Shown in pieces: positions 15,976-25,122 of a DNA stretch of 41,762 nucleotides; position 1 is the first letter of the stretch; each line of letters starts with the position of its first letter. The translations under genes and the position numbers were made by a program. The notes under the pieces were generated by a model that was not told the origin of the DNA, did not search any database, and was given only the letters and a program-made list of their open reading frames with translations. The DNA comes from Sulfurimonas sp. (GTDB taxonomy: Bacteria; Campylobacterota; Campylobacteria; Campylobacterales; Sulfurimonadaceae), in NCBI GenBank assembly GCA_021648405.1, contig JAKISX010000008.1, forward strand, positions 1-41,762, given 5' to 3'.

Positions 15976-17736
15976 ATGATAAACCCCAATAAAAGCAAAA
16001 AAATATTTTTACTTTATACCCTTATATCTATAGGGTTTATAATATTTTTGAGTGTAATGCTCATCTTAGTTATTAAACCTCGCAACCTCCCATCTTTGTA
16101 TTCAAAAGACACATCTAAAGCTATGAGAGGAAACATAATAAGTGCTGATGGTTTTACAATAGCTTCAACTTCAAAACTATATAAAGCTGTTGTAAATACA
16201 AAATATATTGACCCATTAAAAAAAGAACTTTTTGTTGAACTTTTTAGTATCTACTCTGGTATGAAATCTAGTGAAGTGAAAAAAAAACTATCTAAGCGTA
16301 ACGGTGTTGTAGTTTTAAGCTATAAAATCAATGAAAAACACGCACAATATCTTAAAAAATTATCATATGAACTTCGTCGATATAAAGTTTTTTTATCACT
16401 AACTAATCCAATCTCTAAAATAAAATCTATCCATGGGCTTAGCATAATTGAGAGTGGCGAAAGTAGAGAATACCCATATGAAAAATTGCTAACACCAATT
16501 ATTGGCTATACACATAAAATTGAAGAGGATGGCTATACTAAAACTCGTGGTGTCAAAGGTCTAGAAAGACGCTTTGAAGCTGAATTAAGTTCAAGACAAA
16601 ATGCACTGAGTCAAGGAAAAAGAGATGTTAATGGTTATATTATTTTAAATAAGCAAAGCTTTACTAAACAACAACTAAATGGATTAGATTTAAAATTAAA
16701 TATATCAGCTTTTCTTCAAATAAGAATGGAAAGTATGTTAGATACAATGAAAATAGATTTAAGAGCTAAAGAGATTACAATAGCTATTATGGACTCAAAA
16801 AATGGAAAAGTTTTATCACTAGCTAGCTCAAATAGATACCTTCCAAAAAAAATCAAAAAAAAAGATTACCCATCTTTAAACTCTTCAATTATAGAATATA
16901 GCTTTGAACCAGCTAGTGTTATTAAAACTTTAACTTTTGCATTACTTTTAGATAAAAAATTAATAAATCCATATGATTTGGTAAATGGACACAATGGTCG
17001 TTTTAAAATTGGTAATAAAATGATTACAGATGAGCATGAATTTGATTGGCTCTCAGCTGAAAATGTAATAGTACACTCTTCAAATATAGGTATAGCTCAA
17101 CTTGCACAAAAATTAAATGGAAGTGAATTTAATGAGGGATTAAAAAAATTTGGTTTATCTTCTGCATCTACACCTGATTTAATATATGAAAAAGTAGGCT
17201 CTGTTCCTAGTTCCATACAATTAAACAATGAGATTTATAAAGCTACTTCTTCTTATGGTTATGGGATACATTCCAACCTTATGCAATTAATTCGTGCATA
17301 TTCGGTTTTTAATAATAATGGAAAAATGACAACTCCTCAAATAGTAGATGCATTTATAGATGAAACCAAGCATGAAATTAAAATCCAAAATAATGAACAA
17401 ATACAAGTTATAAGCCCAGCAACCGCTCAAAGGGTAAAAAAGATACTTATAAAAACAGTAAATAAAGGGACTGGTAAAAAAGCGATAACTGAAGGTTTAG
17501 TAGTTGGTGGAAAAACGGGAACTGCTCACAAAGTTGAAAAAGGTCGCTATATAAATAAATACAATACTGTTTTTTTAGGTTTTGTAAATGATGCTACTCA
17601 TAGCTACACAATGGGAGTAGTAGTAAATGAACCGAAAAAAAGTCAATTTGCATCTCAAACAGCAGTTGTCGTTTTTAAAAAAGCTACTGATATTTTAGTA
17701 GCTAATAATTATCTACAACCAGATATTGTCAAGTAA
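15976..17736 (+). CDS. ftsI: FtsI-type class B penicillin-binding protein (peptidoglycan transpeptidase)
   Basis: This is a class B PBP with an N-terminal membrane helix (about 10-32), a dimerisation/pedestal domain, and a C-terminal DD-transpeptidase domain. The three penicilloyl-serine motifs are SVIK (Ser314, Lys317), SSN (368-370) and KTG (513-515). The 586-residue length and the position after flgB-flgC-fliE match the Helicobacter gene annotated ftsI/pbp2. It should cross-link septal murein together with FtsW, encoded at 21976. The last 24 bp overlap the convergent panC gene. Confidence 0.92.
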   Translation: MINPNKSKKIFLLYTLISIGFIIFLSVMLILVIKPRNLPSLYSKDTSKAMRGNIISADGFTIASTSKLYKAVVNTKYIDPLKKELFVELFSIYSGMKSSEVKKKLSKRNGVVVLSYKINEKHAQYLKKLSYELRRYKVFLSLTNPISKIKSIHGLSIIESGESREYPYEKLLTPIIGYTHKIEEDGYTKTRGVKGLERRFEAELSSRQNALSQGKRDVNGYIILNKQSFTKQQLNGLDLKLNISAFLQIRMESMLDTMKIDLRAKEITIAIMDSKNGKVLSLASSNRYLPKKIKKKDYPSLNSSIIEYSFEPASVIKTLTFALLLDKKLINPYDLVNGHNGRFKIGNKMITDEHEFDWLSAENVIVHSSNIGIAQLAQKLNGSEFNEGLKKFGLSSASTPDLIYEKVGSVPSSIQLNNEIYKATSSYGYGIHSNLMQLIRAYSVFNNNGKMTTPQIVDAFIDETKHEIKIQNNEQIQVISPATAQRVKKILIKTVNKGTGKKAITEGLVVGGKTGTAHKVEKGRYINKYNTVFLGFVNDATHSYTMGVVVNEPKKSQFASQTAVVVFKKATDILVANNYLQPDIVK

Positions 17737-18534
17737 TCTAGTATTTCCAATTTTTACTTCAACTAAAATAATTGTATTTTTTAATTTTATATTTTTTATT
17801 TGGTTAAATTCTCTATCTAAAATTTCAATATAAAATATCTCTAAATCTTTTAAAGATTCTCTCATTTTATCTATTATTTTTAGTGAATTTAATTCACCAT
17901 TTTTTACCAAGTTTGAAGCAAGATTTAAAGAACCTGGAATATTAAGAGCTTTTTTTCGCTCCTCTTTAGATAAATATATATTTCTACTGCTTAATGCTAG
18001 TCCATCTAGATCACGAACCGTATTTACCGCTACAATCTCTACATTCATAAACAGTTGCTTTACCATTAAACTTATAAGATTTAATTGTTGTGCATCTTTT
18101 TTTCCAAAATAAGCGCGCGAGGGATTTACTATATTTAAAAGCTTATTTACAACCGTTAAAACACCATTAAAGTGCGAAGGCCTAGTAAAACCCTCTAAAA
18201 CATAACCTCTAATATTTGGGGATGCTATACTAACTTCATCTTTTGAATAGATATCGTTAACATTTGGGAAAAATAAAATATCTATACCAGCTAATTTGCA
18301 AATTTTTTTATCTGCTTCATCACGCCTAGGATATTTATCTAAATCTTCATCTGCATTAAATTGTGTAGGATTTACAAATATACTTACTATTGTGAATTCA
18401 TTGTTTTTTTTAGCATCTTTAATTAGTGATAAATGACCCTCATGAAGAGCTCCCATAGTTGGAATAAATCCTATTGTTTTGTCTATAGTTTTTAAATAGT
18501 TTTTTAGTTCAATTGGGTTTGAGATAATCTTCAT
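17713..18534 (-). CDS. panC: Pantothenate synthetase
   Basis: PanC joins pantoate and beta-alanine with ATP to make pantothenate. The 273-residue protein has the nucleotidyltransferase motif PTMGALHEGHLSLI (residues 24-37, HxGH type), VSIFVNPTQFN, FGKKDAQQ and DGLALSSRN, all conserved active-site segments. Its beta-alanine comes from PanD, encoded separately at 29409. The gene appears monocistronic; its 3' end overlaps that of the PBP gene on the other strand by 24 bp. Confidence 0.96.
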   Translation of the reverse strand: MKIISNPIELKNYLKTIDKTIGFIPTMGALHEGHLSLIKDAKKNNEFTIVSIFVNPTQFNADEDLDKYPRRDEADKKICKLAGIDILFFPNVNDIYSKDEVSIASPNIRGYVLEGFTRPSHFNGVLTVVNKLLNIVNPSRAYFGKKDAQQLNLISLMVKQLFMNVEIVAVNTVRDLDGLALSSRNIYLSKEERKKALNIPGSLNLASNLVKNGELNSLKIIDKMRESLKDLEIFYIEILDREFNQIKNIKLKNTIILVEVKIGNTRLLDNIWL

Positions 18535-18560
18535 TTTAAGCCTAAGTTTTATATAATCGC

Positions 18561-18566
18561 ATTATA
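18561..18566 (-). promoter_or_regulatory. Candidate -10 for panC
   Basis: An exact TATAAT on the minus strand, preceded by TTG, lies 27-32 bases upstream of the panC ATG. It is 15 bases from the long-form element at 18581, so the element may lie at the edge of the promoter. Confidence 0.42.
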
Positions 18567-18580
18567 CAATATACTTACTT

Positions 18581-18632
18581 CGTCATTCTGAACTTGCACC
18601 CCAAGGATATTTCCTACGGGCATTCAGAATCC
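18581..18632. repeat. Palindromic element, long form (copy 3a)
   Basis: CGTCATTCTGAACTTG, core CACCCCAAGGATATTTCC then TACGGGC, and ATTCAGAATCC form the same layout as the copies at 11207 and 14443. It lies between the divergent panC and prfB genes. Confidence 0.85.
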
Positions 18633-18646
18633 AATTAAATTAACTA

Positions 18647-18672
18647 GATCCTAAAGTAAGTTTGGGATGACG
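18647..18672. repeat. Palindromic element, short form (copy 3b)
   Basis: GATCCTAAAGTAAGTTTGGG then ATGACG is a slightly degraded short form (one mismatch in the 8-bp stem). It ends 16 bases before the prfB start codon, so it forms part of the prfB leader. Confidence 0.7.
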
Positions 18673-18688
18673 ATAATTTAGGAAAAAT

Positions 18689-19786
18689 ATGGACAACTAC
18701 GAATATACTGAACTTTTAAAAACTTTATCAACAAAAATGGAAAACATTACAGGTGTTATTGAGCCTAATAAAATACAAACTAGATTAGATGAGATTAAAA
18801 AACTTGAAAATGATCAAGATTTTTGGAGTGATGCAAAAAATGCAGCAGTTGTTCAAAAAGAAAAAACACAACTTGAAAGAAAATTAAATAAATATTTAAT
18901 CGCAAAAGCAACCATAGAAGATGCTAAAGAGCTTTATGAGATGGCTAAAGAAGAGAATGATGAAGAATCTATTGAAGCTTTATATGATGAAGCTTCAAGC
19001 TTAGATGCTAATATTCAAAAGATGGAGCTTGAAGTCTTACTAAGCGGAGAAACAGACGCTAATAATGCTATTGTTTCTATCCATCCTGGGGCTGGGGGAA
19101 CTGAGAGTCAAGATTGGGCACAAATGCTTCTTAGAATGTATAAAAGATGGGCTGAAAGACGAGATTTTAGTGTAGAGGTGCTAGATTATCAAGTTGGGGA
19201 GGAAGCTGGTATTAAAGATGCCTCTATTCTTATAAAAGGTGAAAACGCTTATGGATATTTAAAAGTTGAAAATGGAATTCATAGACTTGTAAGAATTTCC
19301 CCCTTTGACTCAAATGCCAAACGCCATACCTCTTTTAGCTCAGTAATGGTATCCCCAGAGATTGATGATGATATTGACATTGTCATAGAAGATAAAGATA
19401 TTCGGGTAGATACCTATAGGGCTAGTGGAGCTGGTGGACAACATGTAAACAAAACCGAATCAGCAGTTAGGTTAACCCATCTTCAAACGGGTGTAGTAGT
19501 TCAGTGTCAAAATGGAAGAAGCCAGCATAAAAACAAAGCTACTGCTATGAAAATGTTAAAATCACGCCTTTACGAACTTGAGCTAGAGGAGAAAAAGGCT
19601 ATAGAAGATGGTGTTGCAAAAAGTGAAATAGGATGGGGACATCAAATCCGTTCTTATGTTATGCAACCTTACCAGCAAGTAAAAGATACTCGCTCAAATA
19701 TCCCCTACTCTAATGTTAGTGCAATTCTTGATGGAGATATAGATGAGATGATAGAGGGCGTTTTAGTAGCTCAAAAGAGAGTGTAG
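18689..19786 (+). CDS. prfB: Peptide chain release factor 2
   Basis: RF2 ends translation at UGA and UAA. The 365-residue protein has the RF2 recognition tripeptide SPF in [16 protein letters not shown] and the catalytic GGQ in [17 protein letters not shown]. It is in a single continuous frame of full length: the programmed frameshift that autoregulates prfB in Escherichia coli is absent. ATG at 18689 follows TAGGAAAAAT, a good ribosome-binding site. The 3' end overlaps the last codons of a peroxiredoxin gene remnant on the minus strand. Confidence 0.97.
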   Translation: MDNYEYTELLKTLSTKMENITGVIEPNKIQTRLDEIKKLENDQDFWSDAKNAAVVQKEKTQLERKLNKYLIAKATIEDAKELYEMAKEENDEESIEALYDEASSLDANIQKMELEVLLSGETDANNAIVSIHPGAGGTESQDWAQMLLRMYKRWAERRDFSVEVLDYQVGEEAGIKDASILIKGENAYGYLKVENGIHRLVRISPFDSNAKRHTSFSSVMVSPEIDDDIDIVIEDKDIRVDTYRASGAGGQHVNKTESAVRLTHLQTGVVVQCQNGRSQHKNKATAMKMLKSRLYELELEEKKAIEDGVAKSEIGWGHQIRSYVMQPYQQVKDTRSNIPYSNVSAILDGDIDEMIEGVLVAQKRV

Positions 19787-19906
19787 CTCCAATTGTGCTT
19801 TAACTTTTGCCACATGACCTTCAACACGAACCTTTTCAAAAACAGCTTTTACAACTCCCTCAGGATAAATAATAAAAGTTGCACGAACTATTCCTATATA
19901 CTCTTT
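19763..19906 (-). pseudogene. Remnant of a peroxiredoxin (Bcp/PrxQ) gene, C-terminal part only
   Basis: Reading the minus strand directly after the DUF420 stop codon gives KEYIGIVRATFIIYPEG followed by VVKAVFEKVRVEGHVAKVKA and a stop at 19763-19765. This is clearly the C-terminal end of a thioredoxin-dependent peroxiredoxin of the Bcp type (compare the family pattern MGIxRSTFLIDxEGxIxKxW...VKVxGH). No start codon or N-terminal catalytic TxxC part is present; upstream lies the intact DUF420 gene in the same frame. It looks like the stump of a deleted gene. Confidence 0.78.
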
Positions 19907-20362
19907 TTAATACACAAACAACAAAAAATATACCCATATTCCAGATAAAGAAGTAAATAGCACTCCAACAAATGTTGCTCTAGCCATCTTTTTATGTGTA
20001 TTTTCTCGTAGATGTTTTTTTGTTCTTGTTATAACTAAAAACCAAATAATAAGAGTAAGCACAGATATAACTATATGAGCTATCAATACGATAAATGCAT
20101 AATCGTATGATACTGAACTATCTTCCATAAAACCCTTAAACCCTCCGCCCATTCTAACACCTACTTCAAAATAAATAAGCACAACTACCGTTACTATAAA
20201 AAGTACTATTTGGGCTAAAGCATGATATTTATATTTTTTTGTAACTGCGAGTAAGATAGCTCCTATCATTAATAATGGTAAAATTGCAACTATTATAGTT
20301 ACAAAATCCATAAAAAATGGTGCACGTGTCCCTAAAAAACCTACTTCAAACATATAGTCCAT
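19907..20362 (-). CDS. DUF420 family membrane protein
   Basis: The 151-residue protein has four predicted membrane helices and the DUF420 pattern, with conserved histidines in KYKYHALAQ, IAHIVISVL and ENTHKKMARATF. A member in Gram-positive bacteria (CtaM/YozB) is needed for maturation of an aa3-type oxidase; whether this applies here is unknown. It is the last intact gene of the mqnP-ftsW-murG-dedA operon, with an AAAGG ribosome-binding site within the end of the dedA-like gene (2 bp gap). Its natural C-terminus VYFLLFVY is followed in the same frame by the peroxiredoxin remnant. Confidence 0.85.
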   Translation of the reverse strand: MDYMFEVGFLGTRAPFFMDFVTIIVAILPLLMIGAILLAVTKKYKYHALAQIVLFIVTVVVLIYFEVGVRMGGGFKGFMEDSSVSYDYAFIVLIAHIVISVLTLIIWFLVITRTKKHLRENTHKKMARATFVGVLFTSLSGIWVYFLLFVY

Positions 20363-20364
20363 TT

Positions 20365-20964
20365 TTAACCTTTACTCTTTTGATATTTGTAATATATAAA
20401 CGCGAGTATAGCTAAAGAAGTTAATATTATGTAAATGATTTGTTTTAAATATATATCTATAAGTTCTTTGTTTTCACCAATATAGTATCCCAATAAAACT
20501 AAAATTAATGCCCATAAACCTGCACCAAGTGCTGTATAAAATGAAAAAGTCCCTAAATGCATTTTAGATAACCCAGCAGGGATAGAGATAAGTTGGCGAA
20601 TACCAGGGATAAGCCTACCTGTAAAGGTTGAGATTGCTCCATGTTTATTAAAATAGTTATCCATTTTATCTAAAGCGCTCTCTTTTATGAAAAAATATTT
20701 ACCATATTTAACCAAAAAATTTCTTCCAAAGAAAAGTGCGAGATAATAATTTATAAAAGCACCAACCATTGAACCACCCAAACCACTAGCCATAATCAAA
20801 TACAGATTCATTTTACCTTCACTAGCCAAGTATCCAGCAGGGATAAGAATGATCTCACTCGGAAAAGGGATAAATGAAGACTCAACTGTCATAAGCATAA
20901 ATATCCCTAAATATCCCCAATCAAAAATTAATTCAACTAAATCTTGTGCTAACTCTTTAATCAT
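20365..20964 (-). CDS. DedA family membrane protein
   Basis: DedA (SNARE-associated/VTT) proteins are inner-membrane proteins, some of which act as flippases for undecaprenyl phosphate or other lipids. The 199-residue protein has the family features: ESSFIPFPSEIILIPAGYLA (about residues 28-47) and the re-entrant loop motif FTGRLIPGIRQLISIPAG (about 114-131). It overlaps the murG gene by 8 bp. In an operon with murG and ftsW, both using lipid-linked precursors, recycling of the C55 carrier is an attractive but unproven role. Confidence 0.88.
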   Translation of the reverse strand: MIKELAQDLVELIFDWGYLGIFMLMTVESSFIPFPSEIILIPAGYLASEGKMNLYLIMASGLGGSMVGAFINYYLALFFGRNFLVKYGKYFFIKESALDKMDNYFNKHGAISTFTGRLIPGIRQLISIPAGLSKMHLGTFSFYTALGAGLWALILVLLGYYIGENKELIDIYLKQIIYIILTSLAILAFIYYKYQKSKG

Positions 20965-21979
20965 TTAAAACCTTCTTTACATCTTGTATCATTTTTTTTG
21001 CAACATCTTTTTTAGAATATTTTAAAAGTGCTTCACTTTTTTGTTTGAGAGGCTCTTTTAAAATAGATATCATCTTTGAACGAAGCTTATCCCCTTCACG
21101 CTCACACCATCCTAAATTTTTATTAACAATAAATTTAGCATTAAAAAATTGATGATCTCCAGCAGCATGTGGATATGGAATAAATAAGGCTGGTAACCCA
21201 TTTGCAATTAGTTCCCAAAGTGTTGACGCTCCAGCTCTAGAGACTGCTAAATCTGCCTTAGCTATCAACTTATCTAGCTTCTTTGTAAAAGCATATAGTT
21301 GTACCTCTACATCTAAATCTTTATACTCCTGTTTTACTCTAGCAAAATCATTTTCTCCAGCTTGATGAATGATTTTAATACCTTTTTTTTGTAACTTATG
21401 GGCTACACTTAAAGCCAAATCATTTATGGTTTTTGCACCATGGGAACCACCTAAAAAAATTATAGTTTTTAACTCATCTCTAACTCTTCTAGACTTAAAT
21501 AATCCCTCTTTAACTGGATAACCTTTTATAGGTGAGCTTTCATCATACGCTGATATAAATCTTGAAGCATATGGTTTTAACAATGAGTTTAATCTTCCAA
21601 CAACTGCATTTTGTTCATGGATAAAAAGTGGTAAAAATCTACTTAGCGTTGCAAATGAAGCTGGTGCTGCTGAAAATCCTCCAACACTATAAGTAGCTTG
21701 AATTTTATGATATTTTAGAATTTTACGAGATTTTAAAAATGCTAAAAATACTTTAAGCAATGCTTTTAGTTTTCCCAAACCTTTTTGATTTACAACACCT
21801 GTAGTATCTAAAAAATAAACATGAGAAAAAGAACTGTTGTTTTCAAAATATTTTTTATCTTGACCACTTGTAGAGCCTATAAAAATAACCTCATGACCAT
21901 CAGCAACCCCAACCTCAACTAGAGCCTCTGCTATCATAAGGTGCCCACCAGTTCCACCACCAGTTATACATAGTTTCAT
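20957..21979 (-). CDS. murG: UDP-GlcNAc--undecaprenyl-PP-MurNAc-pentapeptide GlcNAc transferase MurG
   Basis: MurG makes lipid II from lipid I at the cytoplasmic face of the membrane. The 340-residue GT-B protein has the N-terminal glycine-rich loop GGGTGGHLMIAEAL (residues 7-20), the membrane-facing HEQNAVVGRLN segment, and the donor-sugar motif SRAGASTLWELIANGLPALF near residue 250. It overlaps ftsW by 4 bp (ATGA), a strong sign of coupled translation with the lipid II polymerase partner. Confidence 0.95.
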   Translation of the reverse strand: MKLCITGGGTGGHLMIAEALVEVGVADGHEVIFIGSTSGQDKKYFENNSSFSHVYFLDTTGVVNQKGLGKLKALLKVFLAFLKSRKILKYHKIQATYSVGGFSAAPASFATLSRFLPLFIHEQNAVVGRLNSLLKPYASRFISAYDESSPIKGYPVKEGLFKSRRVRDELKTIIFLGGSHGAKTINDLALSVAHKLQKKGIKIIHQAGENDFARVKQEYKDLDVEVQLYAFTKKLDKLIAKADLAVSRAGASTLWELIANGLPALFIPYPHAAGDHQFFNAKFIVNKNLGWCEREGDKLRSKMISILKEPLKQKSEALLKYSKKDVAKKMIQDVKKVLND

Positions 21980-23148
21980 TTTTCTCTCTCCATGTTAACT
22001 TTTTTAGATGCCATTAAAATCATCCCTATTCCAATTGAAGCAGCAATCACTGCAGAGCCTCCATAAGAGATAAAAGGAACTGAGATCCCCTTAATGGGAG
22101 TAATTCCACTAATTCCATAAGCGTTTACTAAAAATGCAAAACTAAGCATCAAACCAATCCCTATACTAAAAAGATATATATGAGCATCACCTGAACGATT
22201 TGCTATTTTAAAAATCCTTTGTAGCATCCACATAAAAATAAACACTACAAAAACAATACCAAAAAAACCAAACTCTTCAGCAAGTCCAGCTAAAACAAAA
22301 TCAGTATGAACTTCTGATAAAAAACCAAGTTTAAATGTTCCATTTGCTATCCCAATACCAAAAAAACCACCATTGCTGATAGCATTTAGTGAATGCCCTA
22401 TTTGATATGGAACAACTTCAGTTGGAACTCGAAGCTCACTAGCTAATGATTCTGGTAAAAATGAAAGTATTGTATCTTGTGCGGATGCCCACCAAGATTT
22501 TATACGCACTATTCTATGTTCAGCCGTAAAAATGAAAAATACAAAAAATATTAATGCAGAAGATAAAAGTGTAAAGAAAAATCTAAAACTACTACCTGCA
22601 AACATCAACATAAAAAGTAAAGTAAGTCCTAAAACTACAACTTGACCTAAATCATTTTGAACAAAAGCAATCATAAACATAGCTACTAAAAAAACAAGAG
22701 CATAAGGGGCAAAACGCTTAAATTCATCTTTTAAATTCATATCTTTATGATCACCTAATTTTCTTGAAAAACTCCATGCTAGAAAATATATAAATCCAAT
22801 TTTAAAAAACTCAACTGGAGCTAAAGAGAAACCAAAAAGCTTTATCCATCTTTTTGCTCCACCAACTGCTGATACTAAAAATTCTGGTAAAAATGGCATA
22901 GCTATAATTAAAATTGTAGAACCTATAAATAGAGTAAACCCAATAGGTGTCAGCCATTTATCCGGATTAAGTTGAGCCAATCCCCAGATTATAAAAATAC
23001 TTAAAATCCCAAATATAGCTTGACGCATAGCAAAATGAAACTCATTTACTTCAAAAAGCAAAGTTGTATATGAAGATAAACTATATGCCAGTATTATGCT
23101 AATCGCAATAAGTATAGACACTAAAGTAAAAAGTTTTTTATCAGCCAA
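21976..23148 (-). CDS. ftsW: Cell-division peptidoglycan polymerase FtsW (SEDS family)
   Basis: SEDS proteins polymerise glycan strands from lipid II together with a class B PBP. The 390-residue protein has about ten membrane helices, the conserved AFVQNDLGQVVV segment with the catalytic-type Asp, LSEVHTDFVLAGLAEEFGF, and the family end motif GISVPFISYGGSAVIAASIG. Its pairing with murG favours FtsW over RodA. The likely partner is the FtsI-type PBP at 15976. Five bases separate it from the upstream coiled-coil protein gene. Confidence 0.93.
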   Translation of the reverse strand: MADKKLFTLVSILIAISIILAYSLSSYTTLLFEVNEFHFAMRQAIFGILSIFIIWGLAQLNPDKWLTPIGFTLFIGSTILIIAMPFLPEFLVSAVGGAKRWIKLFGFSLAPVEFFKIGFIYFLAWSFSRKLGDHKDMNLKDEFKRFAPYALVFLVAMFMIAFVQNDLGQVVVLGLTLLFMLMFAGSSFRFFFTLLSSALIFFVFFIFTAEHRIVRIKSWWASAQDTILSFLPESLASELRVPTEVVPYQIGHSLNAISNGGFFGIGIANGTFKLGFLSEVHTDFVLAGLAEEFGFFGIVFVVFIFMWMLQRIFKIANRSGDAHIYLFSIGIGLMLSFAFLVNAYGISGITPIKGISVPFISYGGSAVIAASIGIGMILMASKKVNMEREK

Positions 23149-23153
23149 AAAAA

Positions 23154-23675
23154 TTACTTTATTTTATTTATTTTTAAAACAAATTCAACTTCAGCTTTTG
23201 ATATATGAAGCTCTTTTGATATAGTCTCTAAGTCAATCCCTTGTTTATAAAGTGAGATTACTTTCTCATCATCATTCCCATGAATAGATGATGGAATTGA
23301 TATCTGCTTTACTCCATTTTCTAAATTTGCAAGACGAGAATCTATTTGAGAATCTATCATATCTACACTCTCTTGTACTTGCTTTAATGCCTGAGATAGA
23401 GGGTGAACTAAATCATAAACGCTTCTTTCAATCTCCTGATATATCTCTTCATCACTCATGCCGCGAGAATCTATTTTTAATTTTATATGCATCTCTTTTG
23501 TACTTTTTTTTAAATAAAAAATTTCTCTGTTTAATTCTTCCACAACCGATGCTATAGAGCGTATATTTTGATTATATTGTGCATCTTTTGTATATACATA
23601 GTATATTAAGTAGAGTATAATCGCTGACATTACCACAATGATATACTCTAAATGAAAAAAATCACTATATGTCAT
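23154..23675 (-). CDS. Uncharacterised membrane-anchored coiled-coil protein
   Basis: I do not recognise a named family with certainty. The 173-residue protein has one N-terminal membrane helix (about residues 9-28), a long helical region (about 35-125) with heptad-like spacing, and a C-terminal helix-turn-helix-like part (VISLYKQGIDLETISKELHI, then SKAEVEFVLKI) as in DUF6115/DUF2802-type proteins. It is translationally linked to its upstream neighbour by a 4-bp overlap and precedes ftsW by five bases. A role as a division or envelope scaffold is suggested by position only. Confidence 0.75.
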   Translation of the reverse strand: MTYSDFFHLEYIIVVMSAIILYLIYYVYTKDAQYNQNIRSIASVVEELNREIFYLKKSTKEMHIKLKIDSRGMSDEEIYQEIERSVYDLVHPLSQALKQVQESVDMIDSQIDSRLANLENGVKQISIPSSIHGNDDEKVISLYKQGIDLETISKELHISKAEVEFVLKINKIK

Positions 23676-24193
23676 GATTTTTTCTCTTTAGCTTCACGAA
23701 TTAATATACGCTCTCTCGCAGTTAAGTATGAGCTCCACTCTTTTGAGTCCCCTTCATGTATTTTAGTAATTTCTGCTAAAGAGCTATCAAGGGCTTTAAA
23801 ATAAATTGCAACATCTCTTTTTGGATGTACAGGGATAGCTACACGAGCATAGTAATTTTGTCCAACCTCTAATTCTGATGACTCTAGCTTAAAGTGGTCA
23901 TGTCCAATTGATTTTATTTCAGCTTTATTGGATAATGATACTCTTTTAGGTTTTTCATCTTTTAGTATCATCTCTAAATTATCAATTTTTCTATGTAACT
24001 CTACTATAAGATTGAGTAAAACATCATCTGTTTCAGCTGTTTCACCCCTTGCTCGTGCGAGTTTCAGCCATTGGCTAATTGGGTCTTCATCAATTCCACT
24101 AAGTTGTTGATATTCTTTTATAAAAATTTCTTTATTATCTGATATTTTCGAATATTCAAGGCTTATTGGTGCTGGAACTAAACGAACACTCAT
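23672..24193 (-). CDS. Uncharacterised cytoplasmic protein (possible PilZ-like C-terminal domain)
   Basis: The 173-residue protein has no signal peptide or membrane helix. An N-terminal helical part (about 1-85) is followed by a beta-rich segment (KRVSLSNKAEIKSIGHDHFK to VAIYFKALDSS) and a C-terminal helix ending EWSSYLTARERILIREAKEK. The layout recalls PilZ-like domains with a trailing helix, but the RxxxR and D/NxSxxG c-di-GMP-binding motifs are not seen, so ligand binding cannot be claimed. It overlaps both neighbours by 4 bp: ubiA/mqnP upstream and the coiled-coil protein downstream. Confidence 0.75.
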   Translation of the reverse strand: MSVRLVPAPISLEYSKISDNKEIFIKEYQQLSGIDEDPISQWLKLARARGETAETDDVLLNLIVELHRKIDNLEMILKDEKPKRVSLSNKAEIKSIGHDHFKLESSELEVGQNYYARVAIPVHPKRDVAIYFKALDSSLAEITKIHEGDSKEWSSYLTARERILIREAKEKKS

Positions 24194-25050
24194 GAAAAAA
24201 TCCTATCCATAACTATTAATATAAAAAAGGCAATCCCAAGATAGCCATTTACCGTAAAAAAAGCCTTGTCAATTTTTGTAAAATCTTTTCTAACTAAATA
24301 ATGTTCATATCCAAGCATAAATGCGCTTAAAATAACAGCTATCCAAGCAAAACTACCAAGTGATGCTACCCAAACAAACATAGCCCAAAAAACTATACTT
24401 AGTATATGAAAAATTAATGATATAAAAAGTGTAGCTTCTGTTCCGTATTTTGATGGAATTGAGTGTAAATTATTTTGTATATCAAACTCAATATCTTGGA
24501 GTGAATAAAGCAAATCAAATCCTGCTACCCAAAAGATAACACCTAATGATAATAAAACAGACCAAGGTGTAATCTCTCCAAGAACAGCAACAACACCAGC
24601 AATTGGAGCTAGTCCTAAAGAGATACCAAGGACTACATGAGCAAAAGATGAAAATCGCTTAAAGTAAGAGTAAGAGCCTAAAACAAAAAGAATTGGAAAA
24701 CTAAGCCAAAAAGCCAAAGAGTTTATCATATATGCTATAGCTATAAATACCAAAGCATTTACAACTACAAAAAGCATTATCGTTGAGGCACTAAGCCTTC
24801 CATCTACATTTGGTCGGCTTGAAGTTCTTGGATTTTGTCCATCAATATCACGATCAGCATATCTATTTAAACCCATAGCAAAGTTTCTAGCCGTTACAGC
24901 AGCACCTGCTCCAAGAATTAAAAGAGTAAAACCAAACCATCCATCAGCTGCTACAATCATTGCTATAAAAATAAATGGAAGAGAGAAGATAGAATGCTCA
25001 AACATCACCAACTCATTAAAGTCCTTTATTTTACTCATACATCTTTGCAA
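24190..25050 (-). CDS. mqnP: UbiA-family prenyltransferase, menaquinone (futalosine pathway) MqnP type
   Basis: UbiA-family membrane enzymes attach a polyprenyl chain to an aromatic acid. The 286-residue protein has about eight helices, the first Asp-rich motif NRYADRDIDGQNPRTSSRP (about residues 62-80) and the second DLLYSLQDIEFD (about 179-190). Campylobacterota make menaquinone by the futalosine route, so prenylation of 6-amino-6-deoxyfutalosine-derived or dihydroxynaphthoate intermediates (MqnP) is the likely role; the Helicobacter gene is annotated ubiA. TTG at 25050 follows AGGGG at good spacing; ATG at 25038 is an alternative. It heads the operon running to the DUF420 gene. Confidence 0.88.
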   Translation of the reverse strand: MQRCMSKIKDFNELVMFEHSIFSLPFIFIAMIVAADGWFGFTLLILGAGAAVTARNFAMGLNRYADRDIDGQNPRTSSRPNVDGRLSASTIMLFVVVNALVFIAIAYMINSLAFWLSFPILFVLGSYSYFKRFSSFAHVVLGISLGLAPIAGVVAVLGEITPWSVLLSLGVIFWVAGFDLLYSLQDIEFDIQNNLHSIPSKYGTEATLFISLIFHILSIVFWAMFVWVASLGSFAWIAVILSAFMLGYEHYLVRKDFTKIDKAFFTVNGYLGIAFFILIVMDRIFS

Positions 25051-25122
25051 AAAATACCCCTAAATTATTTTAATAAGCGTATTTTACCTAAAGCTTGGTT
25101 AAAATTTAATTTTTTATTATTA

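Noticed and set aside
18689..18800. Programmed frameshift in prfB
   Set aside because: The gene is open in one frame from ATG at full length, with no in-frame UGA or slippery CTTTGA near codon 25.
23672..24193. PilZ c-di-GMP receptor
   Set aside because: Overall shape is suggestive, but the RxxxR and D/NxSxxG binding motifs are not present, so it is kept as uncharacterised.
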